From contig NZ_JAHUWH010000006.1 in assembly GCF_019219095.1 (NCBI RefSeq), positions 1 through 64,000 of the forward strand: a DNA stretch of 64,000 bases, given 5' to 3'. The first letter of the stretch is position 1, and each line of letters starts with the position of its first letter. The notes below the pieces were generated by a model. That model was not told where the DNA came from and did not search any database. It saw only the letters and a list, made by a program, of their open reading frames with translations. This stretch comes from Acidovorax sp. sic0104 (GTDB taxonomy: Bacteria; Pseudomonadota; Gammaproteobacteria; Burkholderiales; Burkholderiaceae_C). Below, in pieces: positions 54,649 through 63,481 of this stretch. Position numbers and translations under genes: made by a program.

Positions 54649-56985
54649 TTGTATATCAAAAAAACCACCCCCGGCGCGCAGTCCGCGCATTTGTCGGACG
54701 AAATTGAAGGCAGCGTGCAGGGGCACCGTGATGGACACGGTTTCGTCATCCGCGACGATGGCGAAGGCGACATCTATATCCCCCCCAATGAGATGCGTGC
54801 CGTCCTGCACAAGGACCGTGTGCGCGTGCGCATCGTGCGCCAGGACCGCCGCGGCCGTCCTGAAGGCCGTGTGGTCGAGATCGTCGACCGCCCGCCCCAG
54901 CCCATCATCGGTCGCCTGCTGCAGGAAAGCGGCGTGTGGCTCGTGGCGCCGGAAGACAAGCGCTACGGCCAGGATGTATTGATCCCCAAGGGCGCCACTG
55001 GGGCAGCCAAGCCAGGCCAGGTCGTCGTGGTTGAGCTCACCGAGCCGCCCGCTTTGTTTGGCCAACCCGTGGGCCGCATCACCGAGGTGCTGGGCGAGGT
55101 CGATGACCCCGGCATGGAGATCGAGATCGCGGTGCGCAAGTACGGCGTGCCGCATGAGTTCTCGGCCGAGTGCCTGGCCCAGGCCAAGGAGCTGCCCGAC
55201 AAGGTGCGCGCGCAGGACAAGAAGCGCCGTGTGGACCTGACCGATGTGCCCCTGGTCACCATCGACGGCGAGGATGCCCGCGACTTCGATGACGCCGTTT
55301 ACTGCGAGCCCGCCAAGGTTGGCCGCGGCAAGGGCTGGCGCCTGCTGGTGGCCATTGCCGACGTGAGCCACTACGTGGAGACCGGCAGTGCCATCGATAT
55401 CGACGCCTACGACCGCGCCACCAGCGTGTACTTCCCGCGCCGCGTGATTCCCATGCTGCCCGAGAAGCTCTCCAACGGGCTCTGTTCCCTGAACCCCGAT
55501 GTGGAGCGCCTGTGCATGGTCTGCGACATGCTGGTCACGGCCAAAGGTGAAGTGCACGCCTACCAGTTCTACCCGGCCGTGATGCACAGCCACGCGCGCT
55601 TCACCTACACCGAGGTGGCGGCGATCCTGGCCAATACGCGCGGCCCCGAGGCCAGCAAGCGCAAGGACCGGGTCAAGGATCTGCTCAACCTGCACGACGT
55701 GTACCGCGCGTTGCTCATCGCGCGCCAGGCGCGTGGCGCCGTGGACTTCGAAACCACCGAGACGCAGATCGTCTGCGACGAGAACGGCCGCATCGAGAAG
55801 ATCGTGCCGCGCACCCGCAACGATGCGCACAAGCTCATCGAAGAGGCCATGCTGGCCGCCAACGTGTGCAGCGCCGACTTCATCGCGCAGGGCGGCCAGC
55901 CCGGCCTGTTCCGCGTGCACGAAGGCCCCACGCCCGAGAAGCAGGAGATCCTTCGCAACTACCTCAAGGCCATGGCCGTGGGCATGACCATCGGCGACGA
56001 CCCCAAGCCGGGCGACTTCCAGGCGATTGCCACAGCCACCAAGGACCGGCCCGACGCGCAACAGATCCACACCATGCTGCTGCGCTCCATGCAGCAGGCC
56101 ATCTACACGCCCATCAACAGCGGCCACTTCGGCCTGGCGTTCGACGCGTACACCCACTTCACCAGCCCCATCCGGCGTTACCCAGACCTGCTGGTGCACC
56201 GCGTGATCAAGGCCATCCTGGCCAAGACGCAGTACAAGCTGCCATCGCTGCCCACACCGGGCGAGGCCCATGCCAAGCTGGCCAAGCGTCTGGCATCCCG
56301 CGTCGCGGCGCCGGGCATGAAGCCGCGCAAGGACGTGAAGCCCCCGAGCCGCGAAGTCCAGGCCTGGGAGGCTGCGGGACTGCATTGCAGTGCCAACGAG
56401 CGCCGCGCCGACGAGGCCAGCCGCGATGTGGAAGCCTGGCTCAAGTGCAAGTACATGCGCGAGCACCTGGGCGAGGAGTACAGCGGTGTTGTCAGCGCCG
56501 CGACCAGCTTCGGCATCTTCGTGACGCTCGATGCCATGTACGTCGAAGGCCTGGTGCACATCACAGAGCTGGGCGGCGAGTACTTCAAGTTCGACGAGGC
56601 CCGACAGGAGCTGCGCGGCGAGCGCACGGGCATCCGCTACGCCATCGGCGCGCGGGTGCGGGTGCAGGTCAGCCGCGTGGACCTGGATGGCCGCAAGATC
56701 GACTTCCGCCTGGTGCGTGAAGGTGAAGAGCTGCTCGGACGTGCGCTCAAGGACAAGGGTGTCGGTGGCGGCGTGGCTGGTGGCGGCGGCAATGCCCGCA
56801 AGTCCGCTGGCCGATCGGGCGGACGCAAGTCCGACAAAGGCGTTGCGCCTTCCGCTACCGAGCAGGCCGGCCTCTCCCGGGAGAGGGCCGCACGCTCACC
56901 GATCCAGTCCTTGAAGTCGTCCGTCAAGGATGCGGTCGCAGGCAAGTCGGGCAAGGGCAAGGCGCGCAAGCCGCGCCGGGGCTGA
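54649..56985 (+). CDS. rnr: Ribonuclease R, short form without the N-terminal HTH domain
   Basis: 778 residues from TTG 54649, with AGGAAAG 7 nt upstream. A cold-shock/OB part (SVQGHRDGHGFVIRDDGEGD) comes first, then the RNB exonuclease domain (VTIDGEDARDFDDAVYC with the metal Asp residues; HFTSPIRRYPDLLVHR) and an S1 domain (YSGVVSAATSFGIFVTLD), then a basic Gly/Lys/Arg/Ser tail. RNase R degrades structured RNA 3' to 5'. The roughly 80-residue HTH region that opens E. coli RNase R is absent; that space is taken by tRNA-Leu copy B. The frame is open further upstream only because it runs through the tRNAs. Confidence 0.9.
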   Translation: MYIKKTTPGAQSAHLSDEIEGSVQGHRDGHGFVIRDDGEGDIYIPPNEMRAVLHKDRVRVRIVRQDRRGRPEGRVVEIVDRPPQPIIGRLLQESGVWLVAPEDKRYGQDVLIPKGATGAAKPGQVVVVELTEPPALFGQPVGRITEVLGEVDDPGMEIEIAVRKYGVPHEFSAECLAQAKELPDKVRAQDKKRRVDLTDVPLVTIDGEDARDFDDAVYCEPAKVGRGKGWRLLVAIADVSHYVETGSAIDIDAYDRATSVYFPRRVIPMLPEKLSNGLCSLNPDVERLCMVCDMLVTAKGEVHAYQFYPAVMHSHARFTYTEVAAILANTRGPEASKRKDRVKDLLNLHDVYRALLIARQARGAVDFETTETQIVCDENGRIEKIVPRTRNDAHKLIEEAMLAANVCSADFIAQGGQPGLFRVHEGPTPEKQEILRNYLKAMAVGMTIGDDPKPGDFQAIATATKDRPDAQQIHTMLLRSMQQAIYTPINSGHFGLAFDAYTHFTSPIRRYPDLLVHRVIKAILAKTQYKLPSLPTPGEAHAKLAKRLASRVAAPGMKPRKDVKPPSREVQAWEAAGLHCSANERRADEASRDVEAWLKCKYMREHLGEEYSGVVSAATSFGIFVTLDAMYVEGLVHITELGGEYFKFDEARQELRGERTGIRYAIGARVRVQVSRVDLDGRKIDFRLVREGEELLGRALKDKGVGGGVAGGGGNARKSAGRSGGRKSDKGVAPSATEQAGLSRERAARSPIQSLKSSVKDAVAGKSGKGKARKPRRG

Positions 56986-57000
56986 TTGCCTGTTTCAGTT

Positions 57001-57048
57001 GCTCACTAATTGATAGCTGCTCGCGCTTTGTGCATAAGCGCCTGCAGC
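57001..57048 (+). repeat. Dispersed intergenic repeat, copy 2
   Basis: ATTGATAGCTGCTCGCGC, TTTGTGCATA, AGCGCCTGCAGC. It shows the full left arm, the GCGC dyad and the AGCGCC arm. It lies between the converging rnr and hydrolase genes and may act as a shared terminator. Confidence 0.6.
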
Positions 57049-57053
57049 CATTT

Positions 57054-58040
57054 TCATTTAAATTCTTGGGGCGCCAACGCCACAGGCGTGGTGGTGGCCA
57101 GGGTCTGCAGAAACTGCCCATAGCGCTGGGCCGTGTCTGCGGGCGCCTCCATCATGGGCAGGTGGCCGATGCCTGGCAGCGTTTGCGCGTGAGCCCGGGG
57201 CAGCAACCGTTGCAGTGGTTGCAGGCCCGAGACGTCGAACACCCGGTCGCTCTGGCCCCACAGGGCGAGGGTGGGCAGCGGCGCCAGCTTGCCAAGGTGC
57301 TGTTCGAGCAGGTAGCGGTCTTTCAGCTGGGCGTCCCACAGCCGCTGGTTGGAGGCCGCATTGCGCAGGGCATCCTGCTCGGATGCCTGCAGGATGGGGT
57401 ACGGCAGGAACGGGCGCTTTTCGAACACCAGGGCCATCATGGCGGCGAAGGCGGCGGCATCGTGGGCCACCAGCGGGCGCTGCCCGGCATCGATCAGGCG
57501 GTCCATGGTGCTGGGGCGGGGTGACCGGATGCCGTGGGGCGCGCCGATGAACGCCACGCTGGCCACGCGTTCCGGGTGCTGCGCGGCGAAAAGCGCGGCA
57601 ATGGTGCCGCCCATGGAGTTGCCCGCCAGATGTACGCGTTCCAGGCCCAGGGCATCGAGCAGCTTGGCCAGGCGTTCGGTATGCGCGGCATAGTCGTACG
57701 CTTGGTCGTCACGCCGGGTGCTCTCTCCGAAGCCTGGAAAATCTGGGGCAATCACCCGGTGCTGGTGGGTGAGGGGGCGCGCAAAATCCACCCAATGGTC
57801 TTTTTCCGCAAAGATGCCGTGCAGCAGAACGATGGGTGTGTGCTTGTCGCTGCGACTATTGCCGCTGTCCAGGTAGTGAATGGTGTGCATCGCTGCCTCG
57901 ACGGTCTTTTCCTCCATGCCCGAGAGGGTGCGGTTGAGGCTGAGCAGGGGCTGTTTGAACAGTGCGGGGGCGCCGTAGTAAAGCGCGGTGACGGCCAGTG
58001 CCAGGAAGGCTGCACCAGAGAAGAGGGCGATGCGTTTCAA
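57054..58040 (-). CDS. Membrane-anchored or exported alpha/beta hydrolase
   Basis: 328 residues from TTG 58040, which has GGAGA 7 nt upstream; the frame extends further but without such a site. An N-terminal hydrophobic anchor (RIALFSGAAFLALAVTALYYG) precedes an alpha/beta hydrolase domain: PIVLLHGIFAEKDHW, nucleophile elbow LAGNSMGGTIA, acid residue ALWGQSDRVFD and catalytic His LPGIGHLPMME. It resembles lipase/esterase types of the periplasm. The divergent AraC regulator may control it. Confidence 0.8.
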   Translation of the reverse strand: MKRIALFSGAAFLALAVTALYYGAPALFKQPLLSLNRTLSGMEEKTVEAAMHTIHYLDSGNSRSDKHTPIVLLHGIFAEKDHWVDFARPLTHQHRVIAPDFPGFGESTRRDDQAYDYAAHTERLAKLLDALGLERVHLAGNSMGGTIAALFAAQHPERVASVAFIGAPHGIRSPRPSTMDRLIDAGQRPLVAHDAAAFAAMMALVFEKRPFLPYPILQASEQDALRNAASNQRLWDAQLKDRYLLEQHLGKLAPLPTLALWGQSDRVFDVSGLQPLQRLLPRAHAQTLPGIGHLPMMEAPADTAQRYGQFLQTLATTTPVALAPQEFK

Positions 58041-58168
58041 GAGTCGGTCTCCAGAAGTAGGTTGTACGCTGGGCGGTTGTGCCCGCTGCATCCTGGCGGG
58101 TGCCGTTGCGGCGGGGTCGCCGCGCAAGGCTATCGAGAAGCCGCCGGCAAGACTTGCAGGTTTGGGCT

Positions 58169-58909
58169 GTGCGAGCGACCAATACACTGACCCTCGCCAC
58201 CGACAAGGCGCTCTACGTCGGAGAGATCCCGGCCACGGGCTGGCATTGCCATGCGGCTGCGGTGCTGTTGATGGGCCTGTCGGGCCGCTTCGCCCTGCAC
58301 TGGGGCGCAGGGCGGGTGGAGACCTGCCGCAGTGCACTGGTGGCCGCCGGGGTTGAGCACGTGTTCGACCCCTGCGGCGAGACAGTGGCACTGGTCTACC
58401 TGGAGCCCGATTCGCACGAGGCACGCCGTCTGAGCCTGCTGTTCGAGCAACAGGGCGGGGTGCTGCTGGACGTGGCGGTTCCCGTCGCTGCGCGCAGCAC
58501 CATGGAAGGCTACCTGGGCAATTTCGACCTTCCGGCATTGCTGCCCTGCCTGGCCCGCGGCGAGGTGCCGCCGCTGGACGCGCGGGTGGCCCACAGCCTG
58601 CTTACCTTGCGCCATCCGCAGCAGGTGCGTGTGTCTCGTTCGGGGCTGGCTGCGGGTGTGCAGTTGTCACCATCGCGCTTCAACCATCTTTTTCGCGCCG
58701 AAATGGGCGTGAGCCTGCGCAGCTACCGGGTGTGGTCGCAGGTCAGGCTGGCCATGGCGGGGCTGGCGGTCAGCCCGCGCCTGACCGACGCGGCGTTGCA
58801 TGGCGAGTTCACCGACTCGGCCCATTTCAGCCGCATGTTCCGCCAGACTTTCGGCATGACGCCGTCAAGCGTGCTCAAGCCGCTCAGGCGGGTCACGCTG
58901 CTGGGTTGA
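58169..58909 (+). CDS. AraC-family transcriptional regulator
   Basis: 246 residues from GTG 58169. The N-terminal part lacks a clear family (ALYVGEIPATGWHCHAAAVL, cupin-like). The C-terminal HTH pair is LAAGVQLSPSRFNHLFRAEM and LHGEFTDSAHFSRMFRQTFG followed by MTPSSVLK. Divergent from the alpha/beta hydrolase gene with 128 nt between starts, so the hydrolase is a plausible target. ATG 58079 would add 30 Arg-rich residues and is less likely. Confidence 0.82.
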   Translation: MRATNTLTLATDKALYVGEIPATGWHCHAAAVLLMGLSGRFALHWGAGRVETCRSALVAAGVEHVFDPCGETVALVYLEPDSHEARRLSLLFEQQGGVLLDVAVPVAARSTMEGYLGNFDLPALLPCLARGEVPPLDARVAHSLLTLRHPQQVRVSRSGLAAGVQLSPSRFNHLFRAEMGVSLRSYRVWSQVRLAMAGLAVSPRLTDAALHGEFTDSAHFSRMFRQTFGMTPSSVLKPLRRVTLLG

Positions 58910-58950
58910 GCGGCGCCGCTGTGCTGCGCCGGTGTGTGCTGCATCGGCGG

Positions 58951-60486
58951 TCAGCCCCCCACCCTTCGTGCAAGCGCACTGGCGGTCAGCGCCTGGCCTG
59001 CCGGCCATTCATCGGCAACCTGTCCATGCCGGTAGGCGGCCTCACTGGCTGCACGCAGCGGACTGGCGCCGGCCGCCAGGCAGGCTCCCACGATGCCAGC
59101 GAGCACGTCGCCGGTGCCTGCGGTGGCCAGGCGGCCATTGCCGGTGGGATTGATGGCCGGCACCCGGGCGACGTCGGCCACCACCGTGCCCGAACCCTTG
59201 AGGACGGCCACGCAGTTGAACTGTGCTGCCAACTGGTGGGCGGCGGCCAGGCGGTCGGCCTGCACTTCGGCAGTGGACAGGCCCAGCAGCCGCGCGGCTT
59301 CGAGCGGGTGGGGTGTGAGAACGGTGGGCTGGCCATGCTGGCCGCGCGCCACCACCAGGGCATGCAGTGCGGCGTTGGACGCGATGGCATTGAGTGCATC
59401 GGCATCCAGCACCAGGCGTGCGGCGCGCGTGATCACCTCGGTGAGCACCCGGCCCACGGCCTGGCCGCCGCCACAGCCGCACACGACGGTGAGCTTTTCC
59501 AGCTCCAGCGCCTCGAAGCGCCGGAGCATGAGTTCGGGCTGCTGCACGTCGAGTTGCAGGTACCCGTCGTCGAGCAAGGCCACCAGCACCCGGCCCGCGC
59601 CCGCGTGCAGCGCGGCCGACGCGGCCAGCAGTGCAGCGCCGGCCATGCCCATGCCGCGTTCGCCCAGGCCTTGGCCGCCTACGACAGCCACATCCCCGTA
59701 GCTGCCCTTGTGGCTGGCGTGCGCGCGGGGCGCAGCCAGTGCGGGGCCTGTCAGCCACGCGGAGGGTGGCGCTGCGTGGTGCGCCGCCACGCCCAGTTCA
59801 TCGAGCCACACCTGGCCCGCCGCATCACGACCGGCGGCCGTGAACAGGCCGGGCTTGAGGGTGAGCAGGCTCAGTGTGTGGCGGGCTGGCGTGGGGCTCG
59901 GGCACGCATGTGCGGGGTGACCGGTGTCGGGCGCCAGTCCGCTGGCGAACTGCCCGGTGTCCGCGTCCAGCCCGCTGGGCAGATCGACGGCCAGTACCGG
60001 TGCTGCGCTGTGTCGCAGGGCTTGCAGGCAGGCCCGAAGCCTGTCGTCTGGCACGCGGATGGGCGCGCTGGGGCGCGATGAGATGCCGATGCCCAGCAGC
60101 GCATCGATGCACAGGTCGGCCGCCGTAAGGTGCTCAGGAGGTGAATCGGCCCACAACACACCCGCGCTTTGCGCGCGGCGCCAGGACGCGAGCGCGTCGG
60201 CGGGGCACCGCGCGGGCTCGCCCAGCCAGGTCACCACCACCTGTCGGCCGTCGCTTTGCAGATGGGCGGCGGCTTCCAGTCCGTCGCCGCCGTTGTTGCC
60301 CGGGCCGCAGGCTATCCAGACCGTGCGGGCATGGGGCGCCAGTGCCCTGGCCAGCCGGGCCACCGCCAGGCCGGCCCGCTGCATCAGCGTGTGTGGGGGC
60401 AGGGCGGCTGCGGCAGCATGTTCAATGGCGCGGGTCGCGGCGGTGTTGAACAGCGGATGGGGCTGGTGGGGCGCGATGCGGTGCAT
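58951..60486 (-). CDS. nnr: Bifunctional NAD(P)H-hydrate epimerase / ADP-dependent dehydratase
   Basis: 511 residues. N-terminal epimerase domain (AACGPGNNGGDGLEAA-type segment WIACGPGNNGGDGLE; VLAVDLPSGLDADTG) and C-terminal dehydratase domain (VLTPHPLEAARLLG; AVLKGSGTVVAD; ATAGTGDVLAGIVGA). Together they repair hydrated NADH and NADPH. ATG 60486 fits the epimerase start. Third gene in a minus-strand run with the amidase and DadA-like genes; the functional link is unclear. Confidence 0.93.
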   Translation of the reverse strand: MHRIAPHQPHPLFNTAATRAIEHAAAAALPPHTLMQRAGLAVARLARALAPHARTVWIACGPGNNGGDGLEAAAHLQSDGRQVVVTWLGEPARCPADALASWRRAQSAGVLWADSPPEHLTAADLCIDALLGIGISSRPSAPIRVPDDRLRACLQALRHSAAPVLAVDLPSGLDADTGQFASGLAPDTGHPAHACPSPTPARHTLSLLTLKPGLFTAAGRDAAGQVWLDELGVAAHHAAPPSAWLTGPALAAPRAHASHKGSYGDVAVVGGQGLGERGMGMAGAALLAASAALHAGAGRVLVALLDDGYLQLDVQQPELMLRRFEALELEKLTVVCGCGGGQAVGRVLTEVITRAARLVLDADALNAIASNAALHALVVARGQHGQPTVLTPHPLEAARLLGLSTAEVQADRLAAAHQLAAQFNCVAVLKGSGTVVADVARVPAINPTGNGRLATAGTGDVLAGIVGACLAAGASPLRAASEAAYRHGQVADEWPAGQALTASALARRVGG

Positions 60487-60625
60487 GGTGGCATGAGGCA
60501 GCGGCCGGTGTGGAGCGGGTGGATCGCGCCACCTGCCGGGCCTGGGCTGCGTGCGGTTGGGGCTGCCATTGTGCAGCGTCAGGCAGTTGGGGGCGCATGC
60601 GGAGTGCGCTGCGCGGCGGGATGCG

Positions 60626-61858
60626 TCAGAAGCGGCGCATGCCAAGCCCGTCGAGCGGGATCTCAGGCTCTCGCTGCGCCACCAGATCGGCCACTGCGCG
60701 TGCGCTGCCGCAGGCCAGGGCCCAGCCTCCGGCGCCGTGGCCGGTGTTCAGCCACAGGCCGGGCAGGCCGCTCGCTCCGACAATGGGGGCGCCGTCGGGC
60801 AGCATGGTGCGGGCACCGCGCCAGATCTGCAGCCCCGAAGACAGCTGCGCGCCGCCCGGAAACCAGTCGTTGAGCGTGCGGTACAGGCGCTGCAGGGTGG
60901 GTGCGTGGTGCGCGGCATCGGAGCCCGACAACTCGGCGCCGCCTGCGATGCGCACACGCTGGCCCAGGCGGGTGATGCTGATCTGCTGGGCAAGGTCCAC
61001 CACGCTCGCGCGCGGCGCGTGGGTGGATTCGCGCAGCGGGGCGCTCACGGAATAGCCGTACACGGCCGTCATCGGCAGCGGGACGCCCAGGTTGGGCAAT
61101 AGCTCGGCCGAAGCCATGCCGGCGCACAGCACCACCGCATCGAAGCGGCGCAGTTCGGCTTCGCCCTGCACGGCCACACCTGTGGGGCTGCTGCCGATAC
61201 GCTCCACGCGGGTGCCGAATGCGAAGTGCACGCCCGAGCCCTGGGTGCCCTGGCGAAGCAACTGCGCGAACAGGCGGCAGTTACCTGCCCACGCCTCGGG
61301 CAGATGGATGGCGCCGGCAAGTGTCGCTTCGGGCGAGAGGCCTGGTTCGATCTTGCGTGCGGCATCGGCGTCGATGTCGAGTGCCTTCACGCCACAGTCG
61401 CGCAGCACCTGCAAGGCGGGCTGCAAGGCCTGGCGCTCCGGTTCGCTGCGCAGCAGTATCAGCCGGCCGTCGCTGGCCTCGAAGTCCAGTTCGTGCTGGG
61501 TGGCAATGGTCTTCAGGCGGGCCAGGCTGTACTGCGCCAGGCGCTCTAGCGCACCGGCCGCTGCGTTTTGCTGGCGGGCCGCGCTGCGCCAGCGCCACAG
61601 CCAGGCCAGGTTGGCGCGCCCCATGCCGCCAGCCAGCCGCAAGGTGGCGTTGGCGCCCGTCAACCGCAAGGGGTGGCCAAAGCCGGGCGCGGCCCAAGGG
61701 CTCAGCAGATGGGGGGCGAGCAGGCCGGCTGGCGCAAAGCTCGCCTCTTCGGCTGCGGCGCTGCGCTGCTCGAAGACGGTGACCTCGTGGCCGTCGCTGG
61801 CCAGTTCGTAGGCAGTGGTGACGCCGACTATGCCGGCGCCCACGATGGCAATCTTCAT
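60626..61858 (-). CDS. dadA: D-amino acid dehydrogenase-like FAD oxidoreductase
   Basis: 410 residues. N-terminal FAD-binding Rossmann motif KIAIVGAGIVGVTTAYELA with EQRSAAAEEASFAPAG, middle substrate region, and C-terminal GLWLNTGHGAGGWALACGSA. This is the DadA type of the DAO family, which oxidises D-amino acids to keto acids and passes electrons to the respiratory chain. Other DAO-family substrates are possible. It follows the amidase gene by 48 nt on the minus strand. Confidence 0.85.
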   Translation of the reverse strand: MKIAIVGAGIVGVTTAYELASDGHEVTVFEQRSAAAEEASFAPAGLLAPHLLSPWAAPGFGHPLRLTGANATLRLAGGMGRANLAWLWRWRSAARQQNAAAGALERLAQYSLARLKTIATQHELDFEASDGRLILLRSEPERQALQPALQVLRDCGVKALDIDADAARKIEPGLSPEATLAGAIHLPEAWAGNCRLFAQLLRQGTQGSGVHFAFGTRVERIGSSPTGVAVQGEAELRRFDAVVLCAGMASAELLPNLGVPLPMTAVYGYSVSAPLRESTHAPRASVVDLAQQISITRLGQRVRIAGGAELSGSDAAHHAPTLQRLYRTLNDWFPGGAQLSSGLQIWRGARTMLPDGAPIVGASGLPGLWLNTGHGAGGWALACGSARAVADLVAQREPEIPLDGLGMRRF

Positions 61859-61880
61859 GGATATGGGGATTTTGGGCTTT

Positions 61881-61922
61881 CGCGCTGATTGGGCAAGCGC
61901 TGGAAGCTATTGTTTTTGTAGC
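61881..61922 (+). repeat. Dispersed intergenic repeat, copy 4
   Basis: CGCGCTGATTGGGCAAGCGC followed by TGGAAGCTATTGTTTTTGTAGC, close to copy 1. It overlaps the 3' end of the minus-strand amidase gene and supplies its last codons and stop. Confidence 0.6.
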
Positions 61923-63241
61923 GTATTCTCGATCTGCTGGCTGATGTTGAGCACGGTGTCATCCCTCAGGGCTCCGTGCCAGACCATGATGCCGACCGGG
62001 AGTTCCCCGGCCACATGGCAGGGCAGCGACAGCGCGCAGCCGTCCAGCAGATTGATGGCGCTGGTATTTCGCAGCAGCAGGTTGTTGACGCGAAAGAATT
62101 CTGCATCGCGCTGCGCACCCGGCGCCACGTCGGACAGCAGTGGCGCCACGATGGGGACGGTGGGCGACAGCAGCGCATCGTAGCCGTCGAGGGTGTCGTG
62201 CATGCGCGCAATCCATTGCTGGCGGGCCTGCAGCAGATCCAGGTATTCCCAGGCCATCAGCGTGGCGCCTTTCTCGATGCGCTGGCGCACCCGGGGATCG
62301 TAGCGCTCGCTGGCGCGCTGCAGCAGCTCGCGGTGCCAGGCATAGGCTTCCGGGGCTGCAAATCCGTAGGCCGGCTGCTCCTGTACCGCCGGCAGGTCAA
62401 TGGTGTCGATGACGGCGCCGGCCGAGCGCAGAGTGGCCAAGGTGCGCTCGAAGGCGCGTGCCACGGTGGCATCCATGCCGTCCAGGAACAGCGTGCGGGG
62501 CATGGCGAGGCGGTACTGCGACAGTGGCGCCAGGCTGCGCGTCACGCGCCGCGCGGCCAGGATTTCGTGTGCCACGAAGGCATCGCGCACCGTGCGGGTC
62601 ATCGCACAGGCGGTGTCGAGAGTGGTGGACAGCGGAACTGTTCCGGACGTGGGCACCAGCCGTGCAGTGTTCTTGAACCCCACGATGCCATTGAGCGCCG
62701 CCGGAATGCGGATGGAGCCACCCGTGTCCGACCCCAGGCCGATGAACGCGGCCCCCGTGGCCACGGAAACGGCAGCGCCCGATGAAGACCCGCCCGGCAC
62801 GCGCGGCGGGCCGGGCAAACTGCCGTGGTGCGCATCGAAGGCGGCTGGCGTGCCGAAATGGGGGTTCACCCCCACGCCGGAAAACGCAAACTCCACCATG
62901 TTCGTGCGGCCGACGATGGCCGCGCCCGCTGCGCGCAGCCGCGCCACTGCGGGGCTGTCCTGCAACGCATCGGGAGCGTGCGCCAGCGCGGTGGACCCGG
63001 CCGCCGTGGGCTGGCCCGCGATGTCGAACAGATCCTTGACCGACACGGCCAGTCCGGCCAGGGGCAGGCGGGCAATGTCAGGTTGCACCACGGTGGTGCG
63101 TGCTGCATCGAACAAGGTCCGCACAAAGCTGTGGGTGTTGGCCGGCTCCAGCGCTGCGGCAATGCAGCGCTGGAGCTCGGCAGAAGCGGTGGTGGCTCCA
63201 TCGTGCAGGCTGCCCCGCGTGGCAATCAGGTCGGCAAACAT
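61907..63241 (-). CDS. Amidase signature family protein
   Basis: 444 residues from ATG 63241. The Ser-Ser-Lys triad is visible: Lys in AVSVKDLFDIAG, cis-Ser and nucleophile Ser within PGGSSSGAAVSVATG and GLGSDTGGSIRIPA. The family hydrolyses amide bonds in small molecules (aliphatic amides, allophanate, nitrile products). Substrate unknown. Its last residues (LQKQ) come from a dispersed repeat. Confidence 0.88.
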   Translation of the reverse strand: MFADLIATRGSLHDGATTASAELQRCIAAALEPANTHSFVRTLFDAARTTVVQPDIARLPLAGLAVSVKDLFDIAGQPTAAGSTALAHAPDALQDSPAVARLRAAGAAIVGRTNMVEFAFSGVGVNPHFGTPAAFDAHHGSLPGPPRVPGGSSSGAAVSVATGAAFIGLGSDTGGSIRIPAALNGIVGFKNTARLVPTSGTVPLSTTLDTACAMTRTVRDAFVAHEILAARRVTRSLAPLSQYRLAMPRTLFLDGMDATVARAFERTLATLRSAGAVIDTIDLPAVQEQPAYGFAAPEAYAWHRELLQRASERYDPRVRQRIEKGATLMAWEYLDLLQARQQWIARMHDTLDGYDALLSPTVPIVAPLLSDVAPGAQRDAEFFRVNNLLLRNTSAINLLDGCALSLPCHVAGELPVGIMVWHGALRDDTVLNISQQIENTLQKQ

Positions 63242-63249
63242 GGGTGTGC

Positions 63250-63255
63250 TAGAAT
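63250..63255 (+). promoter_or_regulatory. Putative -10 box of rpsB
   Basis: GCTAGAAT with TAGAAT at 63250-63255 is a good -10 match. No convincing -35 was found 17 bp upstream. The leader to rpsB would be about 220 nt and contains the hairpin GAGTCGATG/CATCGATTC (63310-63331) without a T-tract, possibly part of ribosomal-protein feedback control. Confidence 0.4.
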
Positions 63256-63481
63256 CTTTGGGTTTTGCTGGGAGCAGTAGCGCGGGCAAGGCGGCAGTGC
63301 AAATCGTGGGAGTCGATGCTGGCATCGATTCTCTTCAGCGAAGTACTGAAGCCGGTATGTGTGGCAGCTTTCGCAAGACCAATCGCAAACCAGCCCTGTC
63401 AAGGTGTTGCGCTCCCAGTGCCAAGGCACGGCGGCGCAAGTATTGGGGCTGGATTTTAGACCCAACCTTTGGAGTATTTTT

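Noticed and set aside
63310..63331. Hairpin in the rpsB leader as a terminator
   Set aside because: No T-tract follows; more likely a leader structure.
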